A stretch of 10,089 bases of DNA from contig JAISBQ010000329.1 in the NCBI GenBank assembly GCA_031266115.1, positions 1 to 10,089 on the forward strand. The letters run 5' to 3'. Source of the DNA: Bifidobacteriaceae bacterium. Its GTDB lineage: Bacteria > Actinomycetota > Actinomycetes > Actinomycetales > WQXJ01. This document shows positions 6,045-10,089 of this stretch, one piece after another. Under the pieces are notes generated by a model, which was given only the letters and a program-made list of their open reading frames with translations, was not told the origin of the DNA and did not search any database. Numbering within the stretch: position 1 is the first letter of the stretch; each line of letters opens with the position of its first letter. The position numbers and the translations under genes were made by a program.

Positions 6045-7517
6045 CTAACGGCGGCGGCGTTCGCGTACCCGCACAGAGATGTGGATGGGGGTGCCTTCGA
6101 AGTCGAAGTCTTCCCTCAGGCGCCTCTCGATGAAGCGGCGATAGGCCGGGTCGAGGAATCCCGATGTGAACAGCACCAGGTGAGGCGGACGCGTGGACGC
6201 TTGGGTCGCGAACACAATGCGCGGCTGCTTGCCACCACGGACGGGATGGGGGTGGGCCGCCACCAGGTCACCGAGAAACGCGTTGAGGTGACCCGTGGGG
6301 ATGCGTCGATCCCAATTGCGCAACGCGGTGTCGAGGGCGCCGGTGAGGCGGTCCACCCGACGGCCAGTCAGCGCCGAGATGTTGACCCGCGGGATCCACC
6401 GGAGTTGAACGAGTTCTTCGTCGAGTTCGCGTTCCAGGTAGAACCGTCGCTCGGGGTCCATGAGATCCCACTTGTTGAGGGCGAGCACGGTGGCCTTCCC
6501 CGCGTCGACAGCCATCTGGATCACACGAACGTCCTGTTCAGATAGGGCATGGGCGGCGTCAATGAGAACCACGGCTACCTCGGAGCGCTCGATCGCCGCG
6601 GCCGTGCGCAGCGAGGCGTAGTAGTCCGCGCCGGTCGTCTGGTGGATTCGGCGCCGGATGCCCGCGGTGTCCACGAACCGCCACACCCGGCCGTCCACCG
6701 TGATGTCCTCGTCCACCGGGTCGCGCGTGGTGCCCGCCGTCGCGTCGACAACCGCGCGCTGGGACCTCGCCACCATGTTGAGTAGGGAAGACTTTCCCAC
6801 GTTGGGGCGGCCCACCAGCGCGACCCGCCGGACGCCATCGTCCGCCGCCGATGACGGCGTGGGGGCCGGCAGCAGTGCCATCACCGCATCGAGGAGATCA
6901 CCTATCCCGCGGCCGTGGAGAGCCGAAATGGCCATCGGCTCGCCGATGCCGAGGGACCACAGCGCATGGGCGTCGGATTCCCCGGATGGCCCGTCCACCT
7001 TGTTCGCGGCAAGCACGACCGGTGTGCCGGAGCGGCGTAGAAGCCGGACCACCTGCTCATCGGTGTCGGTGATACCGACCACGGCGTCGACCACGAGGAT
7101 GACAGCGTCCGCAAGGTCGATCGCGATTTCGGCTTGTTCGGCGACCCGCGCGGCCATTCCGGCTTGATCCACGTCCCACCCGCCGGTGTCCACGACCATG
7201 AAGTCGTTGCCGGCCCACTGGGCGGGGTAGGAGACGCGGTCGCGGGTCACTCCGGGAGTGTCGAGCACCACCGCTTCGCGTCGTCCCACGATCCGATTGA
7301 CCAGGGTGGACTTGCCGACGTTCGGGCGGCCCACCACGGCCACCGATCCGCGCGTCAACGTCGGTGCCGGACCGCCGTGGCTGGCGTGGTCGCCGTCGAG
7401 GAGGGCCCGGTCGGCGGGGTCAAGGTCATAAGCGTCGAGACCCGCGCGAAGCGCGGTGTCCCAGCCGGGCTGTTCTCCCGTGTCGGTCGGGTCAGATATC
7501 GTGTGGGTCACCGGCAC
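6045..7517 (-). CDS. der: Ribosome biogenesis GTPase Der (EngA)
   Basis: Der is an essential GTPase with two tandem G domains that helps assemble the 50S ribosomal subunit. The 490-aa protein shows both sets of motifs: first domain P-loop GRPNVGKS (63-70), DTGG (110-113) and NKVD (172-175); second domain GRPNVGKS (236-243), DTAG (283-286) and NKWD (348-351). A KH-like domain (about 400-485) follows and ends in a run of arginines. An acidic N-terminal extension of about 55 residues precedes the first G domain, as is common in actinobacteria and absent from E. coli Der. The start is GTG 7517 with AAGGA 5 nt upstream; an ATG two bases away (7519) is out of frame and stops after three codons. It is the last gene of tyrA-cmk-plsC-der, 63 nt after plsC. 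Confidence 0.97.
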   Translation of the reverse strand: MPVTHTISDPTDTGEQPGWDTALRAGLDAYDLDPADRALLDGDHASHGGPAPTLTRGSVAVVGRPNVGKSTLVNRIVGRREAVVLDTPGVTRDRVSYPAQWAGNDFMVVDTGGWDVDQAGMAARVAEQAEIAIDLADAVILVVDAVVGITDTDEQVVRLLRRSGTPVVLAANKVDGPSGESDAHALWSLGIGEPMAISALHGRGIGDLLDAVMALLPAPTPSSAADDGVRRVALVGRPNVGKSSLLNMVARSQRAVVDATAGTTRDPVDEDITVDGRVWRFVDTAGIRRRIHQTTGADYYASLRTAAAIERSEVAVVLIDAAHALSEQDVRVIQMAVDAGKATVLALNKWDLMDPERRFYLERELDEELVQLRWIPRVNISALTGRRVDRLTGALDTALRNWDRRIPTGHLNAFLGDLVAAHPHPVRGGKQPRIVFATQASTRPPHLVLFTSGFLDPAYRRFIERRLREDFDFEGTPIHISVRVRERRRR

Positions 7518-7580
7518 ATTGTTCCTTACCGCGACCCTGCCGAACGCAAGGCCCCCCGCGGTGGTCGGGCTTCGGGTGGC

Positions 7581-8273
7581 TCAGCGTGTGGGCAGGGCGA
7601 TGCCGGTGCGGGCCTCGGTCTCGGCGACATGGGCCGCCAAACCCCGCCCGATGACGTCTATGGCGACGCCAACCGCCTCGCGGGTCACGCCGAGCGCCAG
7701 AGCCGGTGAGATATCAAGCGGCGAGCCAAAACTCACGGCCACGCGCCGGCGAAACGTGGGGACGTGGTTGGGCGACTCGCCGTCGCGGCGAGTACCCAGG
7801 CACGCCACCGGGATCACCGGCGCCCCGGAGTGCACCGCGAGCCATCCCACGCCAGCGCGGATGGTCGAGGCTCGGCCGGCCCCGCGTGTGCCCTCGGGAA
7901 ATATCCCGACCACGCGTCCAGCGCGCAACACCTCCAGCGCCGCCTCCAGGGCACCGCGGCCTGAGGCTCGTGCGACGGGAATCTGGCCGGCAGCGAGGAA
8001 GATCCTCCCTCCGATCCCTCTCGACAGCTCCTCCTTGATAAGGAAGTGCACGCCGCGGCCCGCGACGGCGTGGACCGCGGGACCGTCCAATAGCCCGGAG
8101 TGGTTGGCAGCCACGATGGCTGGCCCATGCCGCGGCATGTGTTCGCGGCCGTCGACCCTCATCGACAGCCATCCGCGGGCGATCGCCCACCCGAGCCAGC
8201 GCCCCCATCCGGGGCCCCATGCGGAGGGAGCGCGCGCTATTGCGCCGGGTGGAGTGGGCGGGTCGCCGCTCAT
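7581..8273 (-). CDS. 1-acyl-sn-glycerol-3-phosphate acyltransferase-like protein (PlsC family)
   Basis: Members of this family transfer an acyl chain to lysophosphatidic acid to make phosphatidic acid, or act on related lipids, at the inner face of the membrane. The 230-aa protein has the catalytic HX4D motif (NHSGLLD at 57-63: His58, Asp63) and the glycerol-phosphate binding motif FPEGTRG (125-131). A hydrophobic N-terminal stretch (about 22-37) may touch the membrane. Start ATG 8273 overlaps the cmk stop as ATGA and has GAGGAAAGG upstream; longer in-frame readings run through cmk. In actinobacteria a PlsC-like gene is often found between cmk and der, sometimes fused to one of them; here it is separate. 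The exact lipid substrate cannot be read from sequence, so I leave the symbol empty. Confidence 0.9.
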   Translation of the reverse strand: MSGDPPTPPGAIARAPSAWGPGWGRWLGWAIARGWLSMRVDGREHMPRHGPAIVAANHSGLLDGPAVHAVAGRGVHFLIKEELSRGIGGRIFLAAGQIPVARASGRGALEAALEVLRAGRVVGIFPEGTRGAGRASTIRAGVGWLAVHSGAPVIPVACLGTRRDGESPNHVPTFRRRVAVSFGSPLDISPALALGVTREAVGVAIDVIGRGLAAHVAETEARTGIALPTR

Positions 8274-8965
8274 CGTGCCCTTTCCTCGACGAGGTCGAGG
8301 ACCGCGCGGACGGTCTGGTCCAGAGTCAGATCGGTGTTGTCCAGGACGGTGACGCCATCGGCGGCGGTCATGAACTCCGCGACGGTGGAATCCGCCGCGT
8401 CGCGATCCACCACGCTCGCACGGGTGGCGGCGACGGCGTGAGGGTCGGTCCGTCCGTGTAGCTGCACGGCGCGGCGAGCCAGGCGAGCGGCCTCGCTCGC
8501 GACCACAAGGATGCGGACCTCGGCGTCCGGCGCCACCACGGTGGTGATGTCCCGGCCCTCGGCTACGACCCCCCGTCCACGTGACCATCCGCCCACCCGT
8601 TCGGTGGCGACGATGCCGCGTTGTGCCTCAATGAGCAGTGGCCGGGCGTCGAGGTTGGTCGCCAGCTGGGAGACGGCCGCAGACACGGCGGGATCCCGGA
8701 TAACCTGTGCGATGTCATCGCCGGCTAGCCACCAGCCCGGTGCGGCCGGATCCAGACAAATCCGCAACGGCATGGTGCGGACCAGGTGCGCCACCCGGCC
8801 GGTATCGCCGAGGCTCACGCCGCTGCGCAACGCCCAGACGGTGGCCGCGCGGTACATCGCGCCGGTATCGAGATAGGCCAGCGCAAGGTGCTGGGCCACC
8901 TCTCGGGCGACACTCGATTTCCCCGACCCCGATGGTCCGTCGATGGCGATCGCGATTCCTGCCAT
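8270..8965 (-). CDS. cmk: Cytidylate kinase
   Basis: Cmk phosphorylates CMP and dCMP with ATP, feeding pyrimidine nucleotides to RNA, DNA and lipid synthesis. The 231-aa protein begins IAIDGPSGSGKSS with P-loop GPSGSGKS at 10-17, followed by LDTGAMYRA (32-40), the NMP-binding part, AEGRDITTVV (135-144) and DRDAAD (187-192) near the lid region. Length is standard (about 220-235 aa). I chose ATG 8965, 13 nt after the tyrA stop, with GAGGA about 10 nt upstream; a TTG at 8986 and GTG at 8971 are in-frame alternatives, the first overlapping tyrA by 8 bp. The stop overlaps the plsC start (ATGA), implying translational coupling. Confidence 0.96.
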   Translation of the reverse strand: MAGIAIAIDGPSGSGKSSVAREVAQHLALAYLDTGAMYRAATVWALRSGVSLGDTGRVAHLVRTMPLRICLDPAAPGWWLAGDDIAQVIRDPAVSAAVSQLATNLDARPLLIEAQRGIVATERVGGWSRGRGVVAEGRDITTVVAPDAEVRILVVASEAARLARRAVQLHGRTDPHAVAATRASVVDRDAADSTVAEFMTAADGVTVLDNTDLTLDQTVRAVLDLVEERAR

Positions 8966-8978
8966 TATCACCCCGTCC

Positions 8979-10088
8979 TCACGCAAGTATCCGCCACCCG
9001 GCGGCGGTCAGCGCGCCGGCGAGCGTCGGTCCCGATCCTCGCATCACGCAGATCGCGGTCAGGCCCATCGGCTTGCCGCCGGCGTGTTCGATCTCGACAT
9101 CCTCCAGGTTGATGCCCGCGCGGCCCACTTCGGTGAACAGGCGACCCAGTTCGCCCGGGACATCGGGGACCAAGACGGTGACCACGTCCCAATCGGCCCG
9201 TGCGCCGCCATGCTTGCCCGGGATGGTCGACACTCCGGCGTTGCCGCGTTCTATGACATTGTGGAGACCGGCTACGCCCCTGCCGGCATTCCCCGCCGCT
9301 GCCGCATCGAGCGCCGCCAGGGTCCCGTCGAGATCGTCACGTACCGCCCGAAGCACACCGGCGACCTCGCGAGAGTTGCCCGCCAGGATGGTCGCCCACA
9401 GCATCGGGTCGCTACGGGCGATCCGGGTGACATCCCTGAGGCCTTGGCCCGCGAGACCCACAGCTCCAGCGGGGGCGTCAACGAGCCGTGCGGCCACGAG
9501 TGACGCCATGACCTGCGGGACGTGCGAGATGACGGCTACGGCCGCATCGTGCCGGGCGGCATCCATCATGACCACGTTCGCTCCCACGTCCACCGCGAGG
9601 TCGCGCACCACGCTCAGGGCGCTGCGCGCCGCAGATCCGGCTTCGGCGATCACCCACGGGCGGCCCACAAACAGGTCGGCCATCGCTGCGGCCGGGCCGC
9701 TCCGCTCTCGCCCGGCCATCGGATGCGATCCGACATACCTGGTCAAGTCGCCACCCGCGGCCCGCACGTCGGCAAGGACGGAGGCCTTGACGGACGCGAG
9801 ATCGGTCACGACGGCCTCGGGGTGGGCCGTCAACTGCGCGGTCACCACGTCCCCGGTTACCTCCGGGGGCACGCCAACCACCACAAGACGCGGGGAGAGA
9901 TCCCCGTCGCGCCGGAGCCGGCCAGCACCGACCTCGGCTGCCACGGCCGCCGTCAACGGCGAGATATCGGCCAGTGTGACCTCGACGCCGAGTCTTCGCA
10001 GAGCCACGCCGATCGACGTTCCGAGCAGCCCGGTCCCCACGACATGGACCGGCCCGCGGGTCGCCGCAGGCAGCGCCGGAGTAATCAC
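8979..10088 (-). CDS. tyrA: Prephenate dehydrogenase with C-terminal ACT domain (5' end at window edge)
   Basis: TyrA oxidatively decarboxylates prephenate to 4-hydroxyphenylpyruvate in tyrosine synthesis. The 369-aa reading starts with a Rossmann NAD(P) fold, GTGLLGTSIG (18-27), then shows SHPMAGRERSG (121-131) and HDAAVAVISHVPQ (180-192), the usual active-site segments of the family. A C-terminal ACT domain (about 299-350, DVVTVLVPDVPGELGRL onward) suggests feedback control, probably by tyrosine. GTG 10088 is the only start visible and sits one base from the window edge, so its RBS cannot be judged and the true start may lie further upstream; the Rossmann motif position suggests little is missing. 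It heads the visible part of the tyrA-cmk-plsC-der run, an arrangement seen in many actinobacteria. Confidence 0.94.
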   Translation of the reverse strand: MITPALPAATRGPVHVVGTGLLGTSIGVALRRLGVEVTLADISPLTAAVAAEVGAGRLRRDGDLSPRLVVVGVPPEVTGDVVTAQLTAHPEAVVTDLASVKASVLADVRAAGGDLTRYVGSHPMAGRERSGPAAAMADLFVGRPWVIAEAGSAARSALSVVRDLAVDVGANVVMMDAARHDAAVAVISHVPQVMASLVAARLVDAPAGAVGLAGQGLRDVTRIARSDPMLWATILAGNSREVAGVLRAVRDDLDGTLAALDAAAAGNAGRGVAGLHNVIERGNAGVSTIPGKHGGARADWDVVTVLVPDVPGELGRLFTEVGRAGINLEDVEIEHAGGKPMGLTAICVMRGSGPTLAGALTAAGWRILA

Positions 10089-10089
10089 G

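Noticed and set aside
7456..8352. 298-codon plus-strand open frame across der, plsC and cmk
   Set aside because: It spans the antisense of three real genes, is rich in Pro, Arg and Ala, and has no motif or RBS context.
8274..8588. Longer PlsC reading extending into cmk
   Set aside because: The extension is Arg/Gly-rich shadow of cmk; ATG 8273 forms a clean ATGA overlap with a strong RBS.
1..10089. Search for a novel defence, mobile or biosynthetic system
   Set aside because: All substantial coding DNA is explained by known families in conventional arrangements; I found no integrase, transposase, repeat array or unassigned gene.

Overview
The window is GC-rich (roughly two-thirds G+C by eye), has tightly packed genes and GTG/ATG starts, and carries several actinobacterial hallmarks: the C-terminal tail of a SepH-like (DUF3071) cell-division protein, a TyrA-Cmk-PlsC-Der gene run, a Der GTPase with an N-terminal extension, and a lipoprotein-anchored maltose ABC transporter without its own ATPase. 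I read it as an actinobacterial chromosome (Actinomycetota). Genus cannot be set from this sequence; a Propionibacteriaceae or Actinomyces-like relative is only a guess. I see no mobile element, CRISPR array, tRNA or rRNA.

Layout: 1-67 (+) is the end of a SepH-like gene, followed by a 10-bp hairpin (73-107) between convergent genes. 132-4131 (-) is a maltose/maltodextrin uptake operon transcribed malE -> malF -> malG: a lipoprotein binding protein, a large MalF-type permease with an extracellular insert, and a MalG-type permease. A strong 60-nt stem-loop separates malE from malF. 4132-4360 is a divergent control region with three inverted repeats. 4361-6019 (+) is a cytoplasmic GH13 alpha-glucosidase. 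After a 25-bp convergent gap, 6045-10088 (-) is a housekeeping operon read from the right edge: prephenate dehydrogenase (tyrA), cytidylate kinase (cmk), a PlsC-like acyltransferase, and the ribosome-assembly GTPase Der. cmk and plsC overlap as ATGA, and tyrA-cmk are 13 nt apart.

How the genes work together: MalE would capture maltose or short maltodextrins at the cell surface and pass them to the MalF/MalG channel. An ATPase encoded elsewhere (in actinobacteria usually a shared MsiK-type protein) would power uptake, and the divergently transcribed GH13 enzyme would split the imported sugar to glucose. No regulator is in the window, so a LacI-type or other regulator acting on the divergent region would have to come from outside it.

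I did not find a convincing undescribed system. The points most worth a second look are the malE-malF stem-loop, the inverted repeats in the divergent control region, and the unusual start region of the alpha-glucosidase.
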